Shown here: positions 1 to 12,110 of the stretch, piece after piece
Layout: each line of letters opens with the position of its first letter
Numbering within the stretch: position 1 is the first letter of the stretch
Assembly: GCA_022605955.1 (NCBI GenBank)
Contig: JAKCOZ010000105.1
Span: 806,001 to 870,000, forward strand
Reading direction: 5' to 3'
Origin: Rallus limicola
Taxonomy: Eukaryota; Chordata; Aves; Gruiformes; Rallidae
DNA: 64,000 nt
Program-made: the position numbers and the translations under genes
Notes under the pieces: model-generated
The model's input: the letters and a program-made list of their open reading frames with translations, nothing else
Databases searched by the model: none
Told to the model about the DNA's origin: nothing

Positions 1-1590
1 AGGAATTATAAGATACTGAGTAGGGAATAAATCATAATGTCAGGACCAAATGCCACTTTCTTCCTTGGTGTGATTTGCAGCATCCCAGTCAACCAGATCT
101 TGCTCCTGCTTGTAGGATTCTCCCCTTTAATTGAATTATGCCCTGACTAGCAGACAGGATCCGTGCTCTGAGGTATGAGGAAATTACCATTTGATGGAAC
201 AATGCTGTGCTCTCACCTGCACAAACATCCTTCAGGAGAACTATTATGCAGATACCCTTGATTACAGACTGTTGTTCCCTTTGATCTCCTGCTTCGTTTG
301 TCATAATCAACAACGGTGTAGTACCCTGTGAACAGGACATGGTGAGAGCACAGATGCATTTGAACTGTCCTCCACAGCTGCTCGCTGGCTATTTGCTCTC
401 AACTTCAAAAGAGACTTTTTGGTTCAGTTTAAATGAAGTGTGTTCTGCCACAGACAGCTAACTGACAGGCAGAGGCTGCATCGGGGAATGGCTCGGTGTA
501 TCGCAGCATCTTTACTTGCTTCTCAGGGTGGGGCTTTTCAGCATAATTAATGCTAATGACCACTGGGAACTGTTTCCTGCTAAATTATGAACTTGAGTAA
601 TCTGGTGGGATGGGGACTTCTGTGTGTGCCTCTGTGTTGCTGCCAGAAGCAGAATAGGGAGTATTGCAGCCATTGACTCCTGCAACCACAGCCACAGCTC
701 CTCTGAGGTACACCCATCGACTCACCCTGTGGGGCTGTCATTCTTGCAGACTCTCACCCAGTTCCTGACACTCACTGTTGAAGAAATCAAGAGCATCGGG
801 TTCAGGCTGCAGAAGGAAGGAGGGAAGCCAAGCTGTGTGGCCCTTAATTTTCAGCTGATGTCATGGTTTGGGAGGGGAGAGGCTGAGCCTGAGTGTTGTG
901 GCCAGCATCTTCTCCTAGTCCCAAAGTGTACCCAGCTCTGCTGACCCTCCGTTATGTACCAGCTTGCCCCAGTGTGAGGTTCCAGGGGAGTGTGAGCCAG
1001 GAGTGGGCAAACCTGGAACAGCCTCTGTCTGGATCTACGAGGCTACAGCAGTGCCACTGCTAACATACATCCCAGGAACAGCCACTGCTGCTCTGTGTCA
1101 GTAAGCTTGTGTGGTAAATGCATAGAAATCTGTTGGTGTGGCACCTCCTGGCACAGAGGCTGGATGCTTTTCCCTTGCCTGCAGCATGACCACAGAGGCT
1201 GTGGGAGCTTGAGGCCCCAGGAAGGGACTTCTGCAGCATCCTAGTGTCTGGACAGCAAGGGTGGTGCCTGCCTTGGCCCAGGAGCTGCAGGGATTCTGTG
1301 CCAGGTGTGGGACAGGCTGCTTTCTCTGCCTGTAATTCCAGCTCTGATGTGTAGGATGAATTAATTCTCTAGCACCTCTAAATCTACCAGCCGAGTGCAA
1401 AGCATGGTGAGGAGCTCTGAACCCTTGTGCTCCTTGGCTTTCAGGGCTCTGTAAGCGCATGTCCAAGGCTTGGCCGTTCTGGGGTCAGAGGCTGGGGAGC
1501 TGTGTACCCCCCCAGCCCTGTGCAGGCTGTGGGCTGCTCGCTCACAGCCCCCTGCTTTCCCCAGGTGCTGCCATTTCATTCCAAGCGTGA
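1..1590. other. Intergenic, no gene seen
   Basis: Mixed-composition sequence without a recognisable exon or repeat. Around 537-600 there is a short A+T-rich patch with ATTA/TAAT cores that could be the edge of a regulatory element. The open frames here are short and of biased composition and match nothing I know. Confidence 0.6.
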
Positions 1591-1740
1591 AATCGCTGCT
1601 TACTTCAGCAGGAGGAGAGCTGAGAGGAAGAAAGCACAGAAATAATTATGGACTGATTCGGCAGCTAGCTCCATTTATTAGTTTCACATCTCTTACAGAG
1701 CTAATTACGGTGAATCTCATTAACTACGTGGAGTGGGCTG
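1591..1740. promoter_or_regulatory. Candidate CNE 1
   Basis: A block of balanced composition stands out from G+C-rich flanks. It has two TAATTA homeodomain cores (1643-1648 and 1702-1707) about 60 bp apart and ATTA-type cores between them. This spacing of homeodomain sites in otherwise complex sequence is typical of developmental enhancers. No target gene can be read from the sequence. Confidence 0.35.
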
Positions 1741-3174
1741 GAGAGCAGCTTTCCTGTGGCTGGCTGCTGCTGGAGGCTTAGTGCTGGTAGCCATGGTCAA
1801 GAGATGTTTCCTGAAGCGAGGGGCTTGGTGCTCCAGGACACTGGCCATTCTGGCACATGCTGTTGGTGGGCAGGGAGGACTTTAAACTCTGTGTGTCTGA
1901 GGGGTGGATTGTGTGTACTCCTGTAGCAAAGCCCCTTCCCCAAGCCAAATGCCTCCCAGTGCCATTGATGCCGTATCTGGAATGTATTGGCAGCTGCACC
2001 ACTGTCCTTCCCAAGCTGCCACCCCAAAGAGGGCTGGTGGTGATGCTCCTGTCTCCCCAATGCGCAGGGCAAGAGCGGAACAATAATTCTCATGGTGTTT
2101 TGCCTTCCTGAAACTCAGGGGGCTTGCAGGAAAGCCAAGTGCACCCCCAGACCCCCCACTGCCAAAGCGGTTCTCCTTCACTTGTGATCACCGCTGATGC
2201 ATTCTGCCGTGCCTCCCCTTCGGCTGCCGCAGGGATGGAGTAGGCTGTGCCCAGCCTGTGATGCAAAATCAGGTGGCTTCACTGCACTGGTCAGAATTCT
2301 GCACCCCCAGCTCAGTGTTTGATTGGAGCCCAGGCCGTGGCTCTGCCTTTCAAGGGCTGTGTGCTGGGCGTGAGATAGCGCGGTGCCGCGGGAGGGCTTT
2401 GATTGCTGCGACTCTGGCTCGTGCCGATGGCTCCATTTGATTCCAACAATAAAACCTGTGTCTGACTCCCGGTCTAGCAACTGCCTTTGGCGAGAGATCG
2501 GGCTCTGGCTGGGGCTGGAACATGAATAGCAGCTCCCAGCAGCCTTCCAAGGGAGGAAATTGCATTGCTAGGCTGGATGGGATTACAGCAGCGGCCTCTC
2601 TGCAGTCTCTGCCTTCATAGGAGTCGAGCAAACTTTCATTTGTGCTCCTTGCCTTGGCTAAAGCTGGAGGGCTTGTTGCTGCTGACCCCTCTAGTGCCGC
2701 CTTGTGCCGATGGGAAAAGACTGATGCAGAAGGACCGTTGTTTTCCTGCTGTGCAGTGGGTATGCAGGGGGCAGGACAGGACACAGCTGCTTCTCAGATT
2801 TTTATCTAGGATGAATAAATATGTTTTTGCCAGATGCACATATTCTGTGATCAGGGTCTCAGACTAATTGGGGTTTGGGAGGGATCAGCTGAAAGTGGCA
2901 CCACTTTTCACCCTCAAAGCTAGGTCTGAAAGGGTTTAGGCGCCTAGTCCTGTTGGTGGGTGAGGAGTATGAGACGGCCTTCAAGCATCTGGGCTGTGAG
3001 GAGGCACCAAATGGTGCAGTGGGTGTGCCTCTACCCGATGCTGAAATCCTCTAGGGCAGCCCTGCCAGGACAGACCTGTGTTCACTGGAGACCCTGGCTG
3101 GCTGTGGTGTGGTCCAGGGCAGGGAAGAGGGGAAGCGGTGGCTGCTGCCAGGCTCGCTGGGATGTGGCTGCTGC
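1741..3174. other. Intergenic, no gene seen
   Basis: G+C-rich unique sequence. An AATAAA hexamer with a TG-rich stretch downstream lies at 2448-2453, but no upstream exon supports a transcript end here. Nothing else is recognisable. Confidence 0.55.
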
Positions 3175-3425
3175 CGTAGTCATTTGCATTTCCTGATGAC
3201 TCCCAGACTCCGGGCGCTTGAAGCGCTGCATGTTAATGGCAGCGGGAGCAGGCGCTTGGCATGCGGGGTCTGCTCAGCCAGGAGCGCGCTTCGCAGGGAA
3301 TACAAATCGCTCTGGTGCCAGCTCTTCTCCTGACCGTACAGTAACTTTGTAATTAATGTGCTAGCTGGTTGCCAATTAACAAGCCACATCGTCTCGGCTG
3401 CTGAACGCTTTTCCACTCCCAGTAT
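3175..3425. promoter_or_regulatory. Candidate CNE 2
   Basis: The block opens with a perfect POU octamer ATTTGCAT (3182-3189). It carries a TAATTA core at 3350-3355 and, just after it, a half X-box/CCAAT-like sequence (GTTGCCAATTAA, about 3368-3379). POU and homeodomain sites together suggest a neural or endodermal enhancer. That is inference from motifs only. Confidence 0.4.
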
Positions 3426-4825
3426 ATTCCCTCTTTCCCCCCTGCCTTTCATCTCGGCGGTCGGTCGGATACCACTGCTGAAGCCATTTGCCCCTTTGCG
3501 CTGGGAACTGCTGCCGTGGCTTCTGGTCCCTTCCTGTGTCAGATCCACCCTCCACGCTTGCCTTACTACTCCATGGTCATCTTCCTCCCTGCTCCTCTCA
3601 TCCTGGCTTTCTTCTCTCATGGCTCTTCGGGATCCTTTCCATCCCCTTCAGATGCCAGGCCCCCACTGCCCCATCCCAGCCCTTTCCCAGTAGCCTGCCA
3701 TGTGCTTCTTTGGTGCTTGAGTTGGGTCCTGGGTTGGTTTGGGTTTTTTTCCATTGCTCTGAAAGCACTCGTAGCTCTGTGGGTCTTCCTCTGGTATGTC
3801 GGAGGGCGGCTGGCTGCTCTGCAGGCTTGCTGGGGTGGGGAAGCGTTGTGTATGTGCTGCTGACAGAGGCTTCCCCTCCATGGCAGGGAGCAGGGGAGTG
3901 GGTCCTGTGCCCGGGAGGCTGCGCACAGGCCTCATCTGCAGCCTGGGGTGAGGACTGGCTTCTCTTGGAGCTTGGGCTGGAGCCTGGGAAGGAGCCAAAG
4001 GCACGTATGGCCACATCTTCCTGCCCTCTGGTAGTAGTGGAGGAGTCTGGGCTCATAGACGCCAGCAAGGCTGACAGAGGGACCTCAGATGGTCTGTCTG
4101 TCCACCCCTCTCGTTCAGCTCTGGCGATAGGTGCCTGCTGGCATGGGGCAGCACAGTGATGGCACACAGCTGAGGTAGACCCAGCTGTGGGACACTGCTG
4201 CACACATTAGGGACACATGGTACATGTAGGGCAGGACTTGTTATAGGACCCTCAGCCGGGGTGTGTCGGCAGGGCCCTCTGAGCCCCCAGTGTCCCCCTG
4301 CCATGGGCTGGGACAGTATCCCCCCCAGCCCAGGTTGCCCCATGCCTCTCCAGCCTGGCCTTGAGCCCTGCTAGGGATCCCCAGCTTGTCCAAGCAGGTG
4401 CTGACAGCTCTCCTGAGGTGGGTGATGTGTGCTGCCCTTCCTTGGGAACAGGTGTTAAGGGCTCCATCCAGCTGAGACCAGACAGCCCTGGCTGATCAGG
4501 ATCACTGCTGCGTTGGCACACTGATCTCTGCAGCTCAGGTGGTGCCCCACGGCACAGAGCCCCCTGGCACCCCCAGGTGCTGCTGCAGCACTGTTACCGT
4601 GCCAGCAGAGCTCCCGCGGTGCCTGACTCAGTTACCTATTTATCCCCGCCATATGTGCTGTGTGTGGCTTGGTGTGTATATCTATATAAATTCTTACTTG
4701 CTGGCTTCATAAAATCCCCGTCAGGAGTGGGGCTGGGAGGGGGCGACCCAGATGCACAAGAGGAAATGTTTCATATCTCAAGGAGTGCCGTATGTGCCCC
4801 CCGGCAGCCCCTCCCTCCCGCCTAT
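3426..4825. other. Intergenic, no gene seen
   Basis: C/T-rich then G+C-rich sequence with no exon or repeat that I recognise. A short A+T-rich patch at about 4620-4720 contains TATATAAA but no supporting downstream exon, so I do not call a promoter. Confidence 0.55.
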
Positions 4826-4985
4826 CAGATGTAGGGCTTAATGGGCTTAAGAATTAGAGCAGCTGCTTGGTGCAGAATTTATTGACTGTCTGTGCATAAC
4901 GAGGGGAATTAAAAACCTAATTGGCTGAGCAGCTCCCTGGCAGTTTGGCCACTTTTACTTTTCTCAGGGCTCAATGTTTTCATCA
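4826..4985. promoter_or_regulatory. Candidate CNE 3
   Basis: A+T-rich block between G+C-rich flanks, with repeated TTAA, ATTA and CCTAATTGG-type homeodomain or NK-like cores around 4905-4925. It is short and supported only by contrast with its surroundings. Confidence 0.3.
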
Positions 4986-5974
4986 GGGCTTCCGGGCTTG
5001 TCCCACCCTCCCATTGCGTGGGTCTGAGACGTAAGCAGGTGAAAGCCTGCCCATCTCCTTGGGATGCCGCTCCCCTCCTCACCAGCGACCTCGAGGAGGG
5101 AGCAGTGGGGTCTGGGGTTCAGACCCAGCTGGAGTGCGGCACTGCGGGGGGCCGCCTTACACAGGATGAGAGGAAGAGCCAGAAGTGGGGTGCAGAGCCA
5201 CTTCCCATTCCACCTCACAGCGGCACAGGTGGGAGCTCTCGTGCATGCCTCCCAGAATAAACTGTCTGGCTTCCTAGTGTCAGCAGGAACCCTGAGCTCA
5301 TAGTTAGAATGTCAGAGAGGGAACCTGCCTGGGCGGTGGAGTATGACTGAGCACAGTCCTGCTCCATGCTGCAGGTCCCAGGGCTCAGAAGACGTGGCTG
5401 CAGCTCCCCCTTGATAAGGCTGGCTTGCTAAATCCATCCTGGAGAAGCCTTGCCTGTGCTGCTTCTGTCCTCCCAGCTGTGTGTGTGGAAGGAGAAGGTG
5501 GGTTGGAAACTCAAACCTCACTGTGGGTTTCTGCCAAGGCAGCATGTAAAGGGCTGTGCCACCATCCCAGTGCTGCTTCCATGGCCCCAAGCATGTGTCC
5601 CTGTCCCCCCCCAGGGGACAAGCCATGGGGTTGTCCTCACTGCTGGGGACCACTCATTGGTGGCACTGAGGAGGCAGCTTCTGTGCATTGCCCATGTCTG
5701 GGAGGGCTCTGGGAGGGAGTGGTGTGGCAGTGCAGCCCTGAGGAGGTGGGGTTTGTCTGTTCTTCGAGTCACCAAGTGCCCTAAGGCAGCACTGCAGGGG
5801 GGTGGCACATTATGTTTGTCCCATGTTGTGGTGACCACAGAGGTCCTCCTGCCATGCCTTGTGGTAGCTGGAGCCAGGCCTGGGCTCTGCCGAGCCACCT
5901 CCAGCGCTCGCAGACCGAGAGGCTTTCCTCTTGCATCTCCTGCTCTTGAGGAGGCTGAATGGGCACAGAAATAG
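4986..5974. other. Intergenic, no gene seen
   Basis: G+C-rich unique sequence. Several overlapping open frames exist on both strands, but none has domain-like composition or plausible splice structure. Confidence 0.55.
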
Positions 5975-6075
5975 CCTCACTTAAGGCTACGTCTCATTAC
6001 TACATTAAGTCAACAACCACTTGAGTATCCAAGGATTTTGATCAAAGCTAGATATTGAAAGGGGGGACAAAGAAT
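5975..6075. promoter_or_regulatory. Candidate CNE 4 with TCF/LEF site
   Basis: A short A+T-rich block contains TTTTGATCAAAG (6036-6047). This includes a full TCF/LEF core ATCAAAG and a near-mirror half on the other strand. The Wnt-responsive reading is inference. Confidence 0.3.
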
Positions 6076-7440
6076 GGCAAACTTATTTGACTTCCACTTG
6101 TTTCCAGAGCCTGTTGAGCACATGGCTGTGCTCCTCGCTGGTGTGAAGTGTGTTCCCAGCAGAGCAGCCACCTGCTCGCTGTCTCCTCTGTGGTCAGGAA
6201 GAAGGCTTCTTCCTCCCAGAGCTCCAGCTGGGGCAGCTGCCTCCCTGTCTGCACCTGGTGATGGAGAGCAGAGGCTGTCACCTGTCCCATCCCCAGGTTG
6301 GCTGTCCTGCCAGAGACCCTGTGGGGATGCACTTGGACAGGCAGCAAGTGCTGCAGGGAACTTGGGTGTGAATGGCTGGAGAGGAAAAGAAAAAAGGCAA
6401 ATCCACATTGCCAATTGCTGTGTGGGTCTCCTCGGAGTCTCTCCAGCTCACCTTTCTGAGCATAAGGAGCAAACCAGCAGTGCTCTGGCTGTTCATGTCT
6501 TGTCTGCAGCGCCTGGTTTAATACAGTGTAGTGACCAGCAAGACCCTCCAAGCCTGGGGCCAGTGCAGGCTCCTTAGGTGGCCTTTTGCTTCTATCAGGT
6601 GGGGTTGGCCACCCAAACAACTTCAGATTTTGGGGCATCTGTCTTGTGATGTCCGGTTCCCCTGTCTTTATTTATATGGACCCTCTTCTCCCTCTGATGG
6701 CCTCGCTTGTTGGGACTCTGCTTTAGCTGTATGAGGTGTGTAGCTTCAGCTGCAGAAGGCCTTTGCACTTTTTAACACTGGCCCTGTGCTTGTATTTCAG
6801 GTTCTGTGGGGGCAAGACCGGGGTTTTACTGCAGCTGAGCTGGTTCTCATCACCCCTGTATGCCTCAGTCCTCCCTACCTAACGATGCTGTAGTAAAGAT
6901 AAAAGTAATCCCCAGTAAACATATCCTGGGTGCCTGTTTCATGGTAAAAACACTGCAGAGCAATGAAAATGAAGTGTTAGTGAGTCTCAGCAGTGTCCAC
7001 AAAGAGGGTACTACCTCTTGAATTAATGTGAAGTCCCTCCAATGGATCTTGGTGCTGTTTATGGAAGGCTGGGAAAGACTGAGAGTAGGAGCAGCCTTGT
7101 ATTTACACTTCCCCAGACCATTCCCCCCTTGCAGACGTGGCTGTGGGCATCACTGCTTAGGGTTGGATCAGACCTGTTGGGTTATTAACGCTCCCAGGGT
7201 AGGAGGGATGTACCAGGGCTGAGAGGTACTCCTGCTTTGCATCAAAAAACACTTTTGTTGAGGTCCTGGTGACCCTTTGGAAATATGAAAGCAGAAAGGT
7301 GGTTCTGCTGTAGCTGAAAGGCTATTGAAACCAGCGAGACCCGGAGTCTGACACGGGAAGTCATGGTGAAGGAAGCGTGGAGCATGGGAATTTACATTCA
7401 AGAGGGAGGAAAATGAGGGATTTGGGCAGAGAATAACTGA
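6076..7440. other. Intergenic, no gene seen
   Basis: Mixed sequence. A mildly A+T-rich part at about 6860-7030 may be a weak element. No exon, repeat or RNA gene is recognisable. Confidence 0.5.
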
Positions 7441-7755
7441 TAGGTGCTGTGAATTCATTAAAAATAGGCTATAAAAGATACACTACAAGGTTCTGGTGAC
7501 AGTCCAACAAAGCTTTTTTCTTCCCCTTCATTGTTTATACTGTCACAGGATCCTCACAATAGCTGATAGTTTAGCCTTGTACTCTATGGTTCATTATCTA
7601 TTATTCTATTTATTAATGCATTCTTGGGTCTTAGTGATGTGATAAACCATCCCTGCTTTTCTTTTATGGTTTAATAGGATTCTTCTGAAACCCCCTCCGT
7701 GTTTACATAACCTTGCAATCCACAGTTATCTATCATTTATTTCCTACTTCATGTG
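7441..7755. promoter_or_regulatory. Candidate CNE 5
   Basis: About 310 bp of A+T-rich but non-repetitive sequence with a forkhead core TGTTTAC (7700-7706) and several TTTATTAAT-like homeodomain sites near 7600-7620. The borders with G+C-rich DNA on the right are abrupt. Confidence 0.4.
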
Positions 7756-8190
7756 CCCAAGGGGTGTCCGGGTAGCGTGGTTGATGAAGGATGTTTCCAT
7801 GAAATCCAGTTTGGGGTGCTTTTCTGGGGGTGGGAGGGCTGCCCCTCTGCAGGGACCCAAGCTTCTGTGGGGCTCAGGAGCACTGGGTCATCTCATCCCC
7901 ACCCCGGCGCTGAGGAGCAGGAGGCAGGACTCGGTGGCCCCCTGCAGAAGAGCCAGCACTGTGGAGGTGCCTGTCTTGGCTTGAATGGGAAAGGAACTGG
8001 GATTAGGTGTGGGTTTTGACACACCGGGGCTCTGTTTGGGTGACACCTCGGGCAGCAGAGCTGTGGCAGACTCCCCATCTTGAGACGCTGGAGCTGTACC
8101 CGGTGCCGCTTCCCTCCAGAGCGCAGCGGCCGCGTCGCCGCTCTCCATCAGAGGCAGCAAATCATCCCCACCCCACGCCAAGCCTTTATT
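7756..8190. other. Intergenic, no gene seen
   Basis: G+C-rich unique sequence, with nothing recognisable on either strand. Confidence 0.5.
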
Positions 8191-8535
8191 AACAATACTG
8201 GGAGCTGGATGCGAGACCTCATTTATGATTTCATTCATAATCCCCTCAAAATGAGTTGGTACCAGTATGTGATAAGTGGATTATGTCTTAGGCCCAAGTA
8301 AAGCCAGACACAATTAGTGCTTTAATAAACCGGTTGTATGCATTACTAACAACTAAGTCATAAGGGAATTGGTGTATTTACAAACCCTAATTAGTAGTTT
8401 GTTACTGTGATACCAAATTTAAACAAATCTGTAGCATCGCTGACCATCTGGGTTAGAAATCTCTGTTTTGAATTTAATTAGGAAATAGTTGTGACATAAA
8501 ATTGGTCCTTATTAGTTAGCTAACGATCAGCATTC
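8191..8535. promoter_or_regulatory. Candidate CNE 6
   Basis: Dense in homeodomain cores: TAATTAG at 8398-8404, TAATTA at 8475-8480, and several ATTA/TAAT copies in between. A small inverted repeat TTATGA...TCATAA lies near 8223-8240. Complex non-repetitive A+T-rich sequence flanked by G+C-rich DNA. Confidence 0.45.
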
Positions 8536-9105
8536 CCCTAATTGAAATGAAGAACTGTGTGTGGGGTTTGTGAAGCGCTTGGGTGTGAGCAGAGACAATC
8601 CAGAAAACACTCTCTCACTGAGGACTTCACGCTGTGATGATTGATTAAGCTCACACACCCCTTCCCAATATTTTAAGAAATAAAATGTGTGTGACACAAA
8701 TCTGGCAATTGGCAGTTCCTGCATCCCTGGCTTCGCTCTGAACCCTGGAAAGTGGGTGTGTGTACAGCCAGGGTACTGCAGGCACTGGCTCTGCCTTCCC
8801 ACCATCCCCAGGCATCCTTGGGGAGAGGGTATTTCTCACCCCAGGCAGGAGCTGGGCTGCATCGGTGCCTGTGTTCCCCAAGGAAGCAGCTGGACAGCAC
8901 AGAAACAGCCTAATTCTGGCTGCTGTGTGTTTGGGGGGACACTGGTTGTGCCTGAGAGCCCCAGGGCTGGGAGCTTGGGTTGCTCACCTGTCCTGCTCAG
9001 CAGACTATGGGTGTCTGAGGGCTGACACGAACAGGGAACAAGGTGTGCATCACTTTCTGCACATGCTTACAGGAGTGAGCACCTCAACCTCACCATCAAA
9101 ACACA
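8536..9105. other. Intergenic, no gene seen
   Basis: Mixed unique sequence between two candidate elements. No exon or repeat is recognised. Confidence 0.5.
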
Positions 9106-9660
9106 GGTAGCTCCTTTAAAACACAGACTGGGGCTCTTAATTAATCTCCACTTCCTCCCTTTATCATCCTCCGCAGGACTCCGGGTACCGGGGTCCCTGG
9201 TAAACCCTCCAGACTATAAAGGAGAAACACACTGGCAGGAATAAACAAGGCGATGGCTCCTGTTCCAGCACTGCTCAGAAACTCTTTATATATTGTAGCA
9301 GACAATGAAGTTTCTGTAGGGGCTTTAAATCACTTAATGTTGAAAGGGATTCCCAGGCGGCTCTATCAGTCACTGCGTAAAATTGTTAGCGATCTCCACC
9401 AGCTAATAAATTTGATTTGGGGTTTGTTTTGCTGGCATTTGCACAAACCCTCTGAGAACTCTGGTTACTGTATTCCTATACAGTGTTTGAATTCAGATCT
9501 GAGCTGCCCGTTTCCCTCCCCGCTGGGAGGGGAAATAAAACTTTGCCATAGAATATGAATGTGGGTTGTTTTTCTCTCTGAGCTGGTGCGTTGCTGTTTG
9601 AGGAGATATAGTGTTTGGCCAAACCATTCATTTGGTTTCAAATATTTTATTGAGTCATAA
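9106..9660. promoter_or_regulatory. Candidate CNE 7
   Basis: A block of about 550 bp. It contains the palindrome TTAATTAA (9137-9144), TTGTTTTGC/TTTGCACAAA forkhead-like sites near 9424-9447, and ATTGTTAG-type cores. It ends where composition changes near 9660. Confidence 0.4.
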
Positions 9661-11685
9661 AGCTCGTTTACATCGCTGCGGTGCATGGGGACTTGTGCCT
9701 GTTAATAGGGGAGGGTGAAGGGTAGAGAAGTCGGTGCCTGGTTGCATCCTGCCTCTGGCCCTGGTGCCAGGGATGCTGAGCAAGCGCTGCTGATGAGGGC
9801 TGGTTGTGAAGGGCCATGCCAAGGTGCTCCAGAGGTGCATCCTCCCCCAGAGATGCTCCAGGACAGTGCTGAAAGACAAAAGACACCTTGTTTTGGGGGC
9901 TTGAACTTTTTCCTACCCAGCGCTCAGATTGATGGGGTGGAGGAGCCCTTTTCGTGGGTGTTCTTGTTCTGCATGTGGGAGAATTGGCATTTCTAATCTA
10001 GAAAATTCCCCTCTAGGCAAAGCCAAGTGCAGGCAAGGGCTGTGTGTCAGCAGGGCTGCACCCGCCCAGCTCCAGGCTCTGCCGAGCCCTCCTGCGTGGT
10101 CCCTGTGCTCGCCGCAGTGCCAGGCGCGTGGAGCACACAGCCTCTCTCTGGAGAAGGTGCCTGTCTTCCCCCATCTCCGGGCTCAGCATTGGGGTTGAGC
10201 AAGCCTTGATGCTGCCAGGACCAGGCTTCAGCCCGAGTGGCACAGCCAGGAACAGCTTTGCCCCAGTGCTGAGTGTGCAGGAGAAGGCAGCAAGCCCTGC
10301 TGCTGGGTTTTTGTGATGCTCTGCCACTCTCCTTCCTTCCTCTACGTTAGGATGCCTGCGGTGGGGGGCTGCGGTGAGTAGGAGGGCTGGGGTTCATTTG
10401 CTCAAGCATTGTCCTGTCCTTGAACCCACCCGTGGTGGCGCACCAGGCGCTGTGTGCAAGTCCCTACGGATGCGTGGAGCCGTGCGCCCTGCAGAGAAGG
10501 GGTAACAGGCCCCCCAGCATGGGCTCGGACCTCCCGGGTGCTGTGGGGCTGCCGGGGCCGGCAATGCCGCCTCGTCCTTCACCTCCTGGCAGCTCCAGAG
10601 TGACGCTGATGGTCTGGAGCGAGAAGCCCATCCGCCCACCCCCCTCAAGGAGGATGACAGCTGCCATGAAGCCTTTTGAGGGGGGATAGAGTTTAATGCC
10701 CTGGAAAATGCAGGACCCTGTGGAGCATGCAGAGGACGTGTAAATGGGGTGTCTGCAGACACTGCTCCCCCTGTCAGGTTGTGTCAACAGTGAGGTGTGT
10801 TTGGACATCTTCTATGGAAAGCAGGGGGCAGGTGCCAAATTTTCCCCAGCCCTGTGATGAGGGGGCACATTGTGGTCCTACCAAGCATCCTTCATGCTGT
10901 GTGTTTCTGGGAGCTGTGCTCACACACCCTGGGGAGTGGATGTCTTTTCCTGCTAACGAGGAGCCCAGCCCCAAGCCCTGCTCAAGGAATTTCAGCATTC
11001 CTCTTGTGTATGTTCTGCCTTGCTTCTTTAGCTGGCTCCCCAATTAGTGGGGGCTTAAACTTAGGGTGTGAGCCATGTCTTCAGGGTGAGCCACCAGCCC
11101 TGTGCCCTTCCTGGATTGCTCCTTGCTGCAGAGGCCCAGGCAGCTGGCTTGGAGCATTTCACTGATGTTCTGGGAAGAAACATCAGGCTTTGGACACCTG
11201 ATGGGACCTGTCTCGAGTGGGATGCTTGTCTTGCCTGTGCATGCAGCAGTTGTGGGGTGGTTTGGGCTTCTCCTTGAATTTTCTGCCCTCAAACAGTGCA
11301 TGAGGCTGTCAGTTGGCTGGGGTTTGGGTGTTTATTTTGAACAGTTGGAGGGAGTGTTGTCTGCAGGCAGCGCTGCCTCCAGAGAGCGGTCTGAGATGCA
11401 CAACCATGAGTAAAACAACGAGGCTTACCCACCTGGGCAGTTGCTCAGCCTTTTCAGTGGGCTGGGGGTGGGGTTTTTTTCCCTCTTGTTTTGAGAATAC
11501 CTGTCTAAAGGAGAGGTTTGACTTCACCTCCTTGCTCAGCACCCTGAGCCACACGCTTCACCTCTGTGTCTGCCCGGTGAGGGCAGAGAGATGGCACATC
11601 CCAGCACCGCTGAGGCGGTCACCGGCGGGCACAGGGACCTGTGGCTCTCACGGGAGATGGATGGAGCCGCAGGTTTCCCTTGGCT
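9661..11685. other. Intergenic, no gene seen
   Basis: About 2 kb of G+C-rich sequence. CpGs are moderately frequent around 10,430-10,600 but not enough to call an island. Open frames of about 90-120 codons occur on both strands; none looks like a protein family. Confidence 0.5.
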
Positions 11686-12110
11686 TGTCATTAGTCCTTG
11701 CTCTGGAAAGGCTCAGCAGCTCCTGCCCAGTAAATTATGTGCCATTCCTCAAAAAAGTGGATTAAATAAATGGGGCTAGAGCATGTCTTTTCTGCGCTCA
11801 GCCTCGGTGTATTGATTTGGACATATTTTTAGGCTGGGGTAATCAATTCTTGGGTAGATGGGCAGAGTAAAATAATTTCAGGCAAACTCTTGGAAGGACC
11901 TGTCATTAATTTGCCTTTTGCCGGCGCTCGCCGAGGCCAGGCGAGATGCTCAGCATCTTCCGGGCGCCGGCGGAGCCGTGCCCTGGGGAGCTCCTGGGGC
12001 TGCGGGCCGGGAGGGAGGGAGGGGGCTGCCGGGGCTAATGAATGCGCTGTGTTTGCTCATCTTTACAGAGTCACTTATTACCGCTAATTGGGAGGGACAG
12101 TTCAAACAAG
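11686..12110. promoter_or_regulatory. Candidate CNE 8 (bipartite)
   Basis: Two A+T-rich parts (11,686-11,925 and 12,030-12,110) are separated by a CpG-rich, G+C-rich insert of roughly 100 bp. The first has TAATCAATT and CATTAATTTG cores. The second has CTAATGAATGCG and CTAATTGGG. The sandwich structure resembles that near 29.1 kb. Confidence 0.35.

Noticed and set aside
2448..2470. AATAAA followed by a TG-rich stretch
   Set aside because: No upstream exon or open frame. A lone hexamer is expected by chance.
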